Part shown: positions 53,917 through 62,998 of the stretch, piece by piece | How the letters are laid out: each line of letters opens with the position of its first letter | Numbering within the stretch: position 1 is the first letter of the stretch | Assembly (NCBI GenBank): GCA_963716095.1 | Contig: CAVQSV010000018.1 | Location: forward strand, 124,001-188,000 | Origin: Sva-07 sp963716095 | GTDB taxonomy: Bacteria; Actinomycetota; Acidimicrobiia; Acidimicrobiales; Ilumatobacteraceae | DNA: 64,000 nt | Reading direction: 5' to 3' | Program-made: the position numbers and the translations under genes | Notes under the pieces: model-generated | The model's database searches: none | What the model saw: the letters and a program-made list of their open reading frames with translations, nothing else | Told to the model about the DNA's origin: nothing

Positions 53917-54960
53917 TCACGCACCGAGAGCGAAGCGGGTGGCAGACGACTGATCCTGCACCCGCTTGCCCACGTCGGCGGTGAGCCGTGCGATTCGTTG
54001 CGCCACCGCAACGGAATGCGTCGCCAGTCCGCACTGCGGAGTCACGATGCTCTGACGACGCAGCAGCACGGGATCGCAGCCGAGCCGCACCAGGCTGCAC
54101 CAGAGATCGCTCAGCGCTCTCCACTGCCGTTCGGACGTCGTCGGCAACGGTCCGTCGGTGGGGATCACACCCCACGCGATGATCCCTCCCTCAGCGAGGA
54201 AGCGGGTCAGATAGCCGACCCAGTCGACCAGCTCGCTCGACACCGGCAACGACACCACATTCGGCCCGACGGCCAGCAACGTGGCGACATCACAGGGAGC
54301 ACAGCAGTGCACACCGGTGAGGGTGCTGCTCGGCAGGGCGGCCATGGCGCTGGACATCCGATCGATCGCCTCGTCGGGCGGCAGCGGGAATCCGGGCTGC
54401 ATCAGTTCTGCGAACCAAGGTTCGTCGAGCACCACCATCTGGCGCGAGTTCGGAAGCGCGTCGGTGACGACCTGTGAGAGCGAACCGAGCCGGGCACGCA
54501 CGACCGACAGGGCGAGATCGAACGCGGTCGCCCGGTCGAGACCGGCACGGTGGAGTGCAACGCCGAGCGTGACCGGCCCGACGAACTGCCACTTGACGGC
54601 GGCACCGTCGAGGCGAACCGCGTGCGCCCGGTCGATGAACGCTCGGAACCCGTCGAAGGCGGGGTGGTCGATGTCGGTGGACACCGTGGAGTACGGCTCG
54701 ACGAGCGCGGGGTCGACGACCACGCTGTCGGCATCGAGGCTGACGCCGGGCACGCCGACGAGCGCCTGGCCGAGCATCAACTCGGCTGGGGAACGGTGCG
54801 GCATCGTCGGGATCGTGGCGATGTCGAACTCGTCGATCGCAAACGCCGCAGCTGCGACCGAATCGCGGTGTGGCAGGCTCCCCACGCCGGCGGTTGCCCC
54901 GTCGGCGAAGGCCGAGCGGGCGGCAGTACGTGCACGAACGTCGTCTGCGGAATCGTTCAC
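53917..54960 (-). CDS. Methionine synthase (cobalamin-independent) family protein, C-terminal-domain type
   Basis: This 347-residue protein matches the short MetE-C-terminal-like family found next to ligA in actinomycetes. It starts VNDSADDVRARTAARS and has VGSLPHRDS, VKWQFVGPVTLGVALH, VVLDEPWFAELM and LTGVHCCAPCDVATLL, where the Cys pair and His fit a zinc/thiol site. Full MetE proteins have two such barrels; only the C-terminal one is present, so its acceptor may not be homocysteine. GTG 54960 follows GGGAGG. Confidence 0.82.
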   Translation of the reverse strand: MNDSADDVRARTAARSAFADGATAGVGSLPHRDSVAAAAFAIDEFDIATIPTMPHRSPAELMLGQALVGVPGVSLDADSVVVDPALVEPYSTVSTDIDHPAFDGFRAFIDRAHAVRLDGAAVKWQFVGPVTLGVALHRAGLDRATAFDLALSVVRARLGSLSQVVTDALPNSRQMVVLDEPWFAELMQPGFPLPPDEAIDRMSSAMAALPSSTLTGVHCCAPCDVATLLAVGPNVVSLPVSSELVDWVGYLTRFLAEGGIIAWGVIPTDGPLPTTSERQWRALSDLWCSLVRLGCDPVLLRRQSIVTPQCGLATHSVAVAQRIARLTADVGKRVQDQSSATRFALGA

Positions 54961-55160
54961 GTCACACCTCCCATCGGTGACCCCCTCAACTGTGCCAGCT
55001 CGACGGGCGCCGAACCGGGATCTCTGCATCGTTCCACGCTGCGGGCGGCACGACCGAATCCGTTTGAACGGAACCGACGTGGCAATCGTCACCGCCCAGC
55101 GCCGCGGCCAAACCTCACCGCAGGCGCCGCAATCCGCCGGCAGCACGGCAACCTGTGGGG

Positions 55161-56063
55161 ATGTCGACAGAACACGACGACCCGATCGATCGGATCGCAC
55201 GGTTTGCGCCGTGGGTCGCACGACTCGGATGGGTCCTGGTGGCGGTGGTCGGTGGCAGTGCGGTCGAGTCGGCCGTCGACGGCCGCAGCGCTGCGGTGGC
55301 GTGGACTGCAGCGGTCGGCGGGTGGGCGCTGTGGGCGGTCGCCGCACTGGGGTTGGCGATCGCATCGGTGTGGTCGCTCACGGTGGTCCGCCTGGTCGTG
55401 CCGCTGGCAGTGGTGGCCACGGTGGCAGCCGGTGTCGGGGGTGCCACAGCGGTCGAACTCCTCCTCCTCGGTGGCCCGGCGATCGCGGCCACGGCCGCAG
55501 CGATGACCGCAGAATTCGGACGCCAATGGGTGCAAGCTTCCGCCTACGGCGAAGAGGATCGATTCCCGCTGCGGTTCCCGGTGGGCGCCGGACTCGCAGC
55601 CATCGTGACATGGGCGCTGTGGGCGCCTGCGCTCGTCGCCGGCCCGCTGCTGATCGCTGCGCGGTCGTGGATTGCGGGCGTCGTGCTGTGTGCGCTGGCA
55701 GTTGGAGGCGTGGTGTTGCTCGGGCCCCGGTGGCACCGGCTGTCGTTGCGGTGGTTCGTGCTCGTTCCGGCGGGTGTCGTGGTTCACGACCCGGTGGTGC
55801 TGGCCGACACGTTCCCTCTGCGCACCGCTCAGATCGACTCGATCGGGCTGGCGTCCGCCGACACCGAAGCAGCCGACCTGACCGGCCCGGCGAGCGGGTA
55901 TGCCGTCGAGGTCGCCACGACCGAATCGGTCACGGCGGTGTTCGCCTTCACGCCGGCCGAGCCCAACGGCCGAGCGATCCACCTCCGGTCGTTCCTGATC
56001 GCGCCCAGCAGACCCGGCCGCGCCCTGCGGTCAGCGAAGGCTCGCGGCCTCCCCGTCGCATGA
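55161..56063 (+). CDS. Hypothetical membrane protein
   Basis: This 300-residue protein of unknown function has five to six hydrophobic segments, for example LGWVLVAVVGGSAVE and VVRLVVPLAVVATVAAGVGG, and a soluble C-terminal third with beta character (RWFVLVPAGVVVHDPVVLAD). It resembles actinobacterial membrane proteins encoded between the methionine-synthase-like gene and mnmA. I chose ATG 55161; a GTG two codons earlier is possible. The stop lies inside the outer arm of the palindrome that follows. Confidence 0.7.
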   Translation: MSTEHDDPIDRIARFAPWVARLGWVLVAVVGGSAVESAVDGRSAAVAWTAAVGGWALWAVAALGLAIASVWSLTVVRLVVPLAVVATVAAGVGGATAVELLLLGGPAIAATAAAMTAEFGRQWVQASAYGEEDRFPLRFPVGAGLAAIVTWALWAPALVAGPLLIAARSWIAGVVLCALAVGGVVLLGPRWHRLSLRWFVLVPAGVVVHDPVVLADTFPLRTAQIDSIGLASADTEAADLTGPASGYAVEVATTESVTAVFAFTPAEPNGRAIHLRSFLIAPSRPGRALRSAKARGLPVA

Positions 56064-56065
56064 CC

Positions 56066-56096
56066 GTTACCTCTGGTGTCAGACACCAGAGGTAAC
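56066..56096. repeat. GGTGTCWGACACC palindrome, copy 4
   Basis: The perfect 15-base arms GTTACCTCTGGTGTC and GACACCAGAGGTAAC flank an A. With outer bases the symmetry reaches 56061-56101, so both convergent stop codons are inside it. Confidence 0.85.
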
Positions 56097-56098
56097 AG

Positions 56099-57142
56099 TC
56101 AGCGGCAGATACCGCCGCCGAGGACTCGAGTGTTGGAGGTGTCGTAGAGGACGACGCTCTGGCCAGGCGCAACCCGCCGCTGCGACTCGGCCCAGCGCAC
56201 ACGGATGGCTTCACCGTCGGCGCTGACCGTTGCGGACACCGCTCGGCCGTGCGCGCTGCACTGAACCAGCACCTCGCCGTCGACCACCCGATCGATCCAG
56301 CTCATCTGATCGACGACGAGGTCGCTGCGCAACAGGTCGACGTCGCTCCCGACGGTGACGGTGGCTGCCTCGGTGTCGACGTCGAGCACGTACCGCTTCG
56401 GACCGCCGCCGGGCAGGCCGATCCCTTTGCGCTGGCCGACCGTGACCAGCTCGACCGACTCGACTCGACCGAGCTCGTTGCCGTCGGTGTCGACGACCGT
56501 GCCCGCACGAAACGGGATGCGGTCGCCGAGGAACGACGTGCGGCCACCGGTGGAGGTGATGAAACACACGTCCTGGCTGTCGGGCTTCGTGGCGGTGCGC
56601 AGATCGATCGAGGCGGCGAGTGCGCGCAGGTCGGACTTCTGCATGCCCCCCACCGGAAAGATCGTGCGGGCGAGCTGCGCCTGGTCGAGCATGTGCACCA
56701 CGTAGCTCTGATCCTTGGCGTCGTCGGAGCCACGTTCGAGCGTGTAGCGGCCATCGGCGGTGCGACCGATGTTCGCATGGTGGCCGGTGGCGACGGCGTC
56801 GAAGCCGAGCAGATCGGCACGCTCGGCGAGGCGGGCGAACTTGACCGACCGGTTGCACTCGATGCACGGATTCGGCGTGACCCCGCGGGTGTGCGCGTCG
56901 ATGTACGGCGCAACGACGTGCTCGTCGAAGTCGTCGCCGAAGTTGAACACCAGGTGATCGATGCCGAGCTGTTGCGCAACGCGGCGGGCATCGTCGACAT
57001 CGGACACCGAGCAGCAGCCGGTGTCGCTGTCGCCGCCCCACAGCTTCATGGTGACGCCGACGACCTCGTGGCCGGCCCGCTGCAGCAGCAACGCGGCCAC
57101 CGACGAGTCGACGCCGCCGGACATCGCGCACATCACCTTCAT
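56099..57142 (-). CDS. mnmA: tRNA-specific 2-thiouridylase
   Basis: This enzyme thiolates uridine-34 of Lys, Glu and Gln tRNAs. The 347-residue protein begins MKVMCAMSGGVDSSVAALLL with the PP-loop. It has TPNPCIECNRSVKF with one catalytic Cys, and SQDVCFITSTGGRTSFLGDR with the second. ATG 57142 overlaps the stop of the upstream cysteine desulfurase as ATGA, and that enzyme is the direct sulfur donor in the pathway. Confidence 0.95.
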   Translation of the reverse strand: MKVMCAMSGGVDSSVAALLLQRAGHEVVGVTMKLWGGDSDTGCCSVSDVDDARRVAQQLGIDHLVFNFGDDFDEHVVAPYIDAHTRGVTPNPCIECNRSVKFARLAERADLLGFDAVATGHHANIGRTADGRYTLERGSDDAKDQSYVVHMLDQAQLARTIFPVGGMQKSDLRALAASIDLRTATKPDSQDVCFITSTGGRTSFLGDRIPFRAGTVVDTDGNELGRVESVELVTVGQRKGIGLPGGGPKRYVLDVDTEAATVTVGSDVDLLRSDLVVDQMSWIDRVVDGEVLVQCSAHGRAVSATVSADGEAIRVRWAESQRRVAPGQSVVLYDTSNTRVLGGGICR

Positions 57143-58335
57143 GAGGTGCTCCGCACAGCGTCCGCGGTGGTCCGCGCAACGGCTGCGGTGGTCTGCCGAC
57201 GAAGTCGGTCGACCGACACACCGATCACGTCGATCGCCCGTTCGACGTCGGCCGCCGTGGTCGTGTGGCCGAGCGTGAGCCGCAGTGCGCCGAGCGCGCT
57301 CGATCGGTCGACTCCCATCGCAGCGAGCACGTGTGACGGCTCCATGGCGCCGCTCGCGCACGCCGAGGCGGCCGAGGCGCACACGTCTGCTTCGTCGAGC
57401 AGGAAGAGCAGCGCTTCGGACTCGATTCCGGCGACACACACATGAGCAGAGCCGGCGACCTTGTGCTCGGCAGGCACCGTCTCGGTGACGCCGTCGAGTC
57501 GGTCGCAAAGGCCCGCGACCAGTCGGTCGCGAAGCACCGTCAACCGCTCGTTCTCCTCGGCCCGGTCGCGGTCGGTGAGATCGAGGGCGACCGCAGCGGC
57601 CACGATTCCGGCGGTGTTGTGGGTACCGCTACGACGCTCTCGTTCCTGGCCCCCACCGATGATCAGCGGCTCGACCTGCGGACCGCCGCGCTCGACGAGG
57701 ACGCCGACCCCCTTGGGCCCACCGAACTTGTGGGCGCTCAACGACAGCAGGTCGACGAGCGGGGTGATGTCACGCAGATCGACCCAGCAGGCCGACTGCA
57801 CGGCATCGGTGTGCAGCAACGCGTCGGGAGCGTGCCGGCGCACGACGCGGGCGACCTCGGCGAGCTCGGTGATCGTGCCGACTTCGTTGTTGACCGCCAT
57901 GACACTGACGATCGAGACGTCCGGAGTGGCATCGAGCACCGTGGCGAGCTCGTCGAGGTCGACGCGTCCGTACCGATCGACGCCGACGATCCGGCCTCGG
58001 TCGCCGAGCTGCTCGACGACGTGAAGGACGGCGTGATGCTCGACCGCCGGGCACACGGCGACGCCGCCGCGGCGGGCGATGGCACCGGTCACCGCCATGT
58101 TGTCGCTCTCGGTACCGCAGCCCGTGAAGACGACTTCGTTCGGGTGACAGCCGACAACACGGGCGACGGTGTCTCGGGCCTCGTCGACGGCCCGACGGGC
58201 ACGCCGGGCGAAGCGGTGCGAACCCGACGGGTTGGCGTACAGCTCGGACAGGTACGGCATCATCGCCTCGACCGCCTCGGCGCGCATCGGCGTCGAGGCA
58301 GCATGATCGAGGTAGGTGAGGCCGGATTCCGTCAC
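57139..58335 (-). CDS. iscS: Cysteine desulfurase (IscS/NifS family)
   Basis: This PLP enzyme takes sulfur from cysteine for tRNA thiolation and iron-sulfur clusters. The 398-residue protein shows YLDHAASTPMR at the start, FTGCGTESDNMAV, HTDAVQSACWVDL, the PLP lysine in LSLSAHKFGGPKGVG near 201, and the persulfide Cys in SAASACASGAMEPSHVL near 325. GTG 58335 gives VTESGLTYLDHAAST. It is coupled to mnmA by an ATGA overlap and divergent from the methyltransferase across 73 bases. Confidence 0.95.
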   Translation of the reverse strand: MTESGLTYLDHAASTPMRAEAVEAMMPYLSELYANPSGSHRFARRARRAVDEARDTVARVVGCHPNEVVFTGCGTESDNMAVTGAIARRGGVAVCPAVEHHAVLHVVEQLGDRGRIVGVDRYGRVDLDELATVLDATPDVSIVSVMAVNNEVGTITELAEVARVVRRHAPDALLHTDAVQSACWVDLRDITPLVDLLSLSAHKFGGPKGVGVLVERGGPQVEPLIIGGGQERERRSGTHNTAGIVAAAVALDLTDRDRAEENERLTVLRDRLVAGLCDRLDGVTETVPAEHKVAGSAHVCVAGIESEALLFLLDEADVCASAASACASGAMEPSHVLAAMGVDRSSALGALRLTLGHTTTAADVERAIDVIGVSVDRLRRQTTAAVARTTADAVRSTS

Positions 58336-58408
58336 CCATCCCACGCTATCGAACACGCCACAGGTCAGGGCCGGAGCCCAGCTGCGACCGTGCCGTAGCC
58401 TCGACGCG

Positions 58409-59158
58409 ATGCGGGGATACGACGAACGTTCATACGGCGACGGATTCGCGGACGTGTACGACGAGTGGTACGCCGACGTCACCGATGTGGAAGCGACTGT
58501 GGACCGGATGGTCGAACTCACCCACGCCGGCGCACGGATACTGGAACTCGGCGTCGGCACGGGGCGCCTCGCCGTGCCGATGGCAGCGGCCGGGCTGACC
58601 GTCACCGGCATCGACAGCAGCGAGGCGATGCTGGCCAGACTGACCGAACGTGACAGCGACCGGCGTGTCCAGGCGATCCTCGGCGACATGGTCGACGATC
58701 TCCCCGACGAAGCGTTCGACGCAGTGCTCGTTGCGTACAACACGATCTTCAATCTCGTTGCCGAGGGAGACCAGCAGCGACTCTTCCAAGACGTCGCCGG
58801 TCGGCTCGAGCCCGACGGAGTCTTCGTCGTCGAGGCGTTCGTGCCCAGCCAGCATCCGGACGGGAGTTCGTCGATGGTCGACGTGCGTTCGATGGCGGTC
58901 GATCACGTCGTGCTCTCGGTGTCGAGCAATCGTCACGACGACCAGCGCGCCGAGGGACAGTTCATCCATCTCTCGGAGTCCGATGGTGTTCGGCTCCGCC
59001 CCTGGTCGATCCGATGGGCCACACCTGAGCAACTCGACGCGATGGCGACCGCCGCGGGGCTTCGGCTCGCCGATCGGTGGGCCGACATGGCGGGGGCCCC
59101 GTTCACCGACGACAGCACGCAGCACGTCTCGGTCTACCGACGGGCAGCGACACGATGA
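58409..59158 (+). CDS. Class I SAM-dependent methyltransferase
   Basis: This 249-residue protein has the methyltransferase fold with motif I ILELGVGTGRLAVPMA, followed by VTGIDSSEAM and FDAVLVAYNTIFNL. It begins MRGYDERSYGDGFADVYDEWY. The methyl acceptor is unknown. Its stop overlaps the start of the LLM-type gene as ATGA, so the two are translated together; a common substrate is possible but not shown. Confidence 0.85.
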   Translation: MRGYDERSYGDGFADVYDEWYADVTDVEATVDRMVELTHAGARILELGVGTGRLAVPMAAAGLTVTGIDSSEAMLARLTERDSDRRVQAILGDMVDDLPDEAFDAVLVAYNTIFNLVAEGDQQRLFQDVAGRLEPDGVFVVEAFVPSQHPDGSSSMVDVRSMAVDHVVLSVSSNRHDDQRAEGQFIHLSESDGVRLRPWSIRWATPEQLDAMATAAGLRLADRWADMAGAPFTDDSTQHVSVYRRAATR

Positions 59159-59988
59159 CGAAGTACGGACTCGGTGTGCCGAACGGAGGCGACTTCGCCG
59201 ACCCCACCTGTCTGGCAGTGCTCGCTCGCGACGCCGAGACCGCTGGGTGGGATGGCTTCTTCCTGTGGGATCACATGATCCGACGTCCGCCATGGCAGCC
59301 GATGGTCGACCCCTGGGTCACGCTCGCGGCGGTTGCGGTGGCCACCGAGCAGATCATCATCGGTCCGATGGTCACACCGCTCGCCCGGCGGCGGGTGTCG
59401 GTGATCGCGCGTCAGACGGTGACCCTCGACCGGCTGGCCGCAGGGCGGCTCCGGCTGGGGGTGGGCCTCGGCGCCCCCGACGACGAATTCACGAGATTCG
59501 GCGAGGACGCCGAACCGAAACGACGAGCGCGGATCCTCGACGAGTCACTCGATGCGCTGCAACTGCTCTGGTCAGGCGAGACCGTGTCGTATCGAGGCGA
59601 CCATGTCGTGCTCGACGAGGTCGAGTTCACGCCGACACCGGTGCACGGCCGCATCCCGATCTGGGTGGCGGGCGGCTGGCCGGGCGGCGCCCCGTTCCGG
59701 CGAGCGGCGCGCTTCGACGGCGTGTGGCCGGTTGCGAAGGCCGGCGGCTATCTGGCGGTCGATGACTTCGTCGAGTGCGTCGCAGCGGTTCGGAACCAGC
59801 GGCTCGGCGACACCCCGTTCGACGCCTGCTTCATCGACCGCAGCCCGGCCGGTGGTGACGCCGAGACCTCCGACAAGCTGGGCCGCCTGGCCGACGGCGG
59901 GATGACCTGGTGGATCGATTCCCTCGACGACCCGAGCATCCCCTTCGAGGACCACCGCGCTCGCGTCCAAGCCGGCCCTCCCCGCTGA
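59155..59988 (+). CDS. LLM-class flavin/F420-dependent oxidoreductase
   Basis: This 277-residue luciferase-like monooxygenase fold protein has LGVPNGGDFADP, WDGFFLWDHM, TEQIIIGPMVTPLARRR, LGVGLGAPDDEFTRFGE and GRIPIWVAGGWPGG. In actinomycetes this class commonly uses F420 or FMN to reduce or oxidise small molecules. The start is ATG 59155, overlapping the methyltransferase stop. A 125-base inverted repeat follows. Confidence 0.85.
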   Translation: MTKYGLGVPNGGDFADPTCLAVLARDAETAGWDGFFLWDHMIRRPPWQPMVDPWVTLAAVAVATEQIIIGPMVTPLARRRVSVIARQTVTLDRLAAGRLRLGVGLGAPDDEFTRFGEDAEPKRRARILDESLDALQLLWSGETVSYRGDHVVLDEVEFTPTPVHGRIPIWVAGGWPGGAPFRRAARFDGVWPVAKAGGYLAVDDFVECVAAVRNQRLGDTPFDACFIDRSPAGGDAETSDKLGRLADGGMTWWIDSLDDPSIPFEDHRARVQAGPPR

Positions 59989-59998
59989 ACCCCCTCAA

Positions 59999-60123
59999 CC
60001 GAAAAATGCGCAGGGCAGCGCCACGGGCGGGCAATTCCGCGCACATTTCGGGCTCAACGATCCACCGGCGCCGAAACGTGCGCGGATCGGCCCGCCGGTG
60101 CGGTGCTGGCGCACATTTTTCGG
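59999..60123. repeat. 125-base imperfect inverted repeat with internal GCGCACATTTCGG elements
   Basis: Two 53-base arms pair with few gaps around a 19-base loop. Each arm begins CCGAAAAATG and ends GCGCACRTTTCGG, so the element holds four copies of a 13-15-base motif in alternating orientation (59999, 60037, 60071, 60109). It lies between convergent genes. It may be a terminator, a small repeat element or a structured RNA. Confidence 0.75.
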
Positions 60124-60169
60124 AGATGGGGAAATCGGGGGGCGCCGACCGGGGTCGGTCGACGGCGGG

Positions 60170-60964
60170 TCAGAACGAGTGGTAGCCGCCATCGATCGTG
60201 ATCACGTCGCCGGTGTGATAGCTCGATGCTCGGCTGGCGAGGTACACCGCCAGACCGCCGAAGTCATCGGCGGTGCCCCAGCGACGCATCGGCACCCGTG
60301 GCAGGACGTTGTCGACGAACTTGTCCCACCCGAATGCGCCGGCGGTCATGTCGGTCTCGATCCATCCCGGCAACACCGAGTTGCAGCGGATGCCGTGGCG
60401 CGCGTGCTGAACGGCGATCGCCTTCATCATCGAATTGACGCCCGCCTTCGAGGCGCCGTAGTGCTGGCCCGACTGCTGACCGAAGAACGCTGATCCCGAC
60501 GTGGTGAACACGATCGAGCCGCCCGCCTCGTCGCCGTCGCCATGGCGCGACACCATGTGTTTGGCAGCTTCGCGGGAGGTGAAGAACGCGCCGTCGAGGT
60601 TGATTCGCATCACGCGTCGCCACTCGTCCGAGGTCATCCCCACGAAGCTCGACGCCTGGCCTCCCACGCCGGCGTTCACGAAGCACGAATCGACTCGACC
60701 GAGTTCGCCGATCGTGTCGGCCATCGCCTGTTCGACCGCCGCCTCGTCGCCCACGTCGCACACGATCGACAACAACTCGACGTCGTAGCGACCGAGTTGT
60801 TCGATCGCGACGTCGTTCTTGTCAGGGTTGGTTCCCCAGATCGCCACGTCGGCACCGTGCGCGGCGAGCGAATCGGCCATTCCGAGGCCGATTCCGCCGT
60901 TGCCGCCGGTGACGAGGGCAACATGGCCGGTGAGGTCGAACGGTGATCCAGCGGGAAGCGGCAT
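60170..60964 (-). CDS. SDR-family oxidoreductase
   Basis: This 264-residue SDR resembles gluconate 5-dehydrogenase or FabG-like enzymes: FDLTGHVALVTGGNGGIGLG, FVNAGVG, GSIVFTTSGSAFFG, Tyr169/Lys173 in QHYGASK, CNSVLPGWIETDMT, and GDVITIDGGYHSF at the C-terminus. The substrate is unknown. ATG 60964 is chosen at the family N-terminus; the longer upstream frame runs into the dxs gene on the other strand. Confidence 0.88.
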   Translation of the reverse strand: MPLPAGSPFDLTGHVALVTGGNGGIGLGMADSLAAHGADVAIWGTNPDKNDVAIEQLGRYDVELLSIVCDVGDEAAVEQAMADTIGELGRVDSCFVNAGVGGQASSFVGMTSDEWRRVMRINLDGAFFTSREAAKHMVSRHGDGDEAGGSIVFTTSGSAFFGQQSGQHYGASKAGVNSMMKAIAVQHARHGIRCNSVLPGWIETDMTAGAFGWDKFVDNVLPRVPMRRWGTADDFGGLAVYLASRASSYHTGDVITIDGGYHSF

Positions 60965-61024
60965 GGGGCCGACGGTAGGGCGCGTCACGCACTGTCGCAG
61001 CAGTGGAGATAGCGTCGGTGCTGC

Positions 61025-62959
61025 ATGTATCTGGAGCGAGTCCGCCAACCCTCCGACCTGCGAGACCTGTCGTACGACGAACTGAACGATCTCGCCGGCG
61101 AGATCCGCGACTTCGTCGTCTCGGCGGTGTCGGACACAGGAGGCCATCTCGGCTCGAACCTCGGCGCCGTCGAGCTCACGCTCGCCATGCACCGGGTCTT
61201 CGATTCGCCGACCGACGCGATCCTCTGGGACACGGGCCACCAGGCCTACATCCACAAGATCGTCACCGGACGACAGCCACAGTTCGAGCAGCTTCGCCAA
61301 CAGGGCGGGCTCTCGGGCTATCCGAGCCGCGAGGAGTCCGAGCACGACTACATCGAGAACAGCCACGCATCGACGGTGCTGTCGTACGCGTACGGCATGG
61401 CGGTCGCCCGCGACCTCGGAACCGACCCGCATCGCCACATCGTTGCGGTGATCGGCGACGGCTCGCTCACCGGCGGCATGGCCTACGAGGCGATCAACAA
61501 CATCGGTCACAGCGACAAGCAGGTCATCATCGTCCTCAACGACAACGGTCGCTCCTATGCCCCCACGGTGTCGATGCTGTCCGCCAGCGCGCAGGGCCGC
61601 GACGAGCAGGCCAACCATCCGAGCGTCACCGATCGGGTCACCGACAAGCTGTCGCACGCGCTCACCGACATTCGCACCAACCCGGTGTACGTGCGTCGCC
61701 AGCGTCGCCTCGAGGAGTTCCTCGGCCACCTCCCGGTCGTCGGCCATCAGGCCGAGTCAGCGATGGATGCGTTCAAGGCCGGGGTCCGCGAGTTCCTCCA
61801 GCCGCCGTCGTTCTTCGAGGCGCTCGGCGTGCGCTACGTCGGACCGTTCGACGGCCACAACGTCGAGGAGATGGAGCACGCGTTCCGCAATGCGATCGAG
61901 CTCTCCGAGGACGGACCGATCCTCGTACACGTACTCACACAGAAGGGTCGTGGCTACTCGCCGGCGGAGGACGACGACGAGAAGCACCTTCATGACGCGC
62001 CGGTCTTCGATCCGCTGGTCGGCCCCCCGAAGGCGGTCTCCACCGGCTACACCCAGGCCTTCGCCGACGCGCTCCTGAAAGAGGCCGAAGCCGACGATCG
62101 CATCGTGGCACTCACGGCGGCGATGCCCGGCCCGACCGGGCTGTTGCCGTTCCAAGAGCGGTTCCCCGACCGGTTCTTCGACGTGGGCATCGCCGAGCAA
62201 CATGCCGTCACCGGCGCCGCGGGCATGGCGATGGGTGGCCTTCGCCCCGTGGTGGCCATCTACTCGACGTTCCTCAACCGGGCGTGGGATCAGGTCGTCT
62301 ACGACGTCGCCCTCCACCGCCTGCCGGTGATCTTCTGCCTCGACCGCGCCGGTATCACCGGACCCGACGGGGCGAGCCACCACGGCGTGTACGACATGGC
62401 GTTGTTGTCGAAGGTCCCCGGGATGCGGGTGCTCGCTCCGTCGAGCGCGCAAGAGCTCGCGCAGATGCTGCACGATGCCGCCACGCTCGTCGAGGCCGGC
62501 CCGATCGCCATCCGCTATCCCCGCGGCGCGGCTCGACAGGTGCCCGAACAGGAAGTCGGCTCGGGCCTCACCGCCCGCAAGGCGGTCGTCGGTTCGGGGT
62601 CCACGTGCATCGTGGCGATCGGCAAGATGCTCGAGACCGCCGAGAAGGCCGCTGCGGCGCTGGCCGCAGACGGCGACCAGGTGACGGTGTGGGACGCTCG
62701 TTGTTGTGCTCCGCTCGATCCGGCGATGATCGCCGACGTGGCCGCGCACAACCAGGTGATCACCATCGAGGACGGGATTCGCGACGGCGGGATCGGCATG
62801 TCGATTGCCGATGCTGTGTGTGCGCTCGACCAGTCGACCCACGTCGAGGTGCTGGGCCTGCCGACCAAGTTCATTCCGCACGACCCGAAGTCCGACGCGA
62901 TCCTGACGAGGTTCGGCCTCGACGTCGACAGCGTCGTCGAACTGCTCCGCTCGATCTGA
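61025..62959 (+). CDS. dxs: 1-deoxy-D-xylulose-5-phosphate synthase
   Basis: This thiamine-diphosphate enzyme is the first step of the MEP isoprenoid pathway. The 644-residue protein has TGGHLGSNLGAVELTLAMH, GDGSLTGGMAYEAINN binding ThDP and Mg, TQKGRGYSPAEDD, VGIAEQHAVTGAAGMA, and FCLDRAGITGPDGASHHG. ATG 61025 begins MYLERVRQPSDL. It is divergent from the SDR over 60 bases and followed 39 bases later by an enoyl-CoA hydratase. Confidence 0.96.
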   Translation: MYLERVRQPSDLRDLSYDELNDLAGEIRDFVVSAVSDTGGHLGSNLGAVELTLAMHRVFDSPTDAILWDTGHQAYIHKIVTGRQPQFEQLRQQGGLSGYPSREESEHDYIENSHASTVLSYAYGMAVARDLGTDPHRHIVAVIGDGSLTGGMAYEAINNIGHSDKQVIIVLNDNGRSYAPTVSMLSASAQGRDEQANHPSVTDRVTDKLSHALTDIRTNPVYVRRQRRLEEFLGHLPVVGHQAESAMDAFKAGVREFLQPPSFFEALGVRYVGPFDGHNVEEMEHAFRNAIELSEDGPILVHVLTQKGRGYSPAEDDDEKHLHDAPVFDPLVGPPKAVSTGYTQAFADALLKEAEADDRIVALTAAMPGPTGLLPFQERFPDRFFDVGIAEQHAVTGAAGMAMGGLRPVVAIYSTFLNRAWDQVVYDVALHRLPVIFCLDRAGITGPDGASHHGVYDMALLSKVPGMRVLAPSSAQELAQMLHDAATLVEAGPIAIRYPRGAARQVPEQEVGSGLTARKAVVGSGSTCIVAIGKMLETAEKAAAALAADGDQVTVWDARCCAPLDPAMIADVAAHNQVITIEDGIRDGGIGMSIADAVCALDQSTHVEVLGLPTKFIPHDPKSDAILTRFGLDVDSVVELLRSI

Positions 62960-62998
62960 CTCCGGGTCCGGGTGGGCCCGGCGCCGTAGGCTCGCAGC

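Noticed and set aside
54961..55160. SAM or cobalamin riboswitch before the methionine-synthase-like gene
   Set aside because: No conserved riboswitch core could be recognised in the 200-base divergent region.
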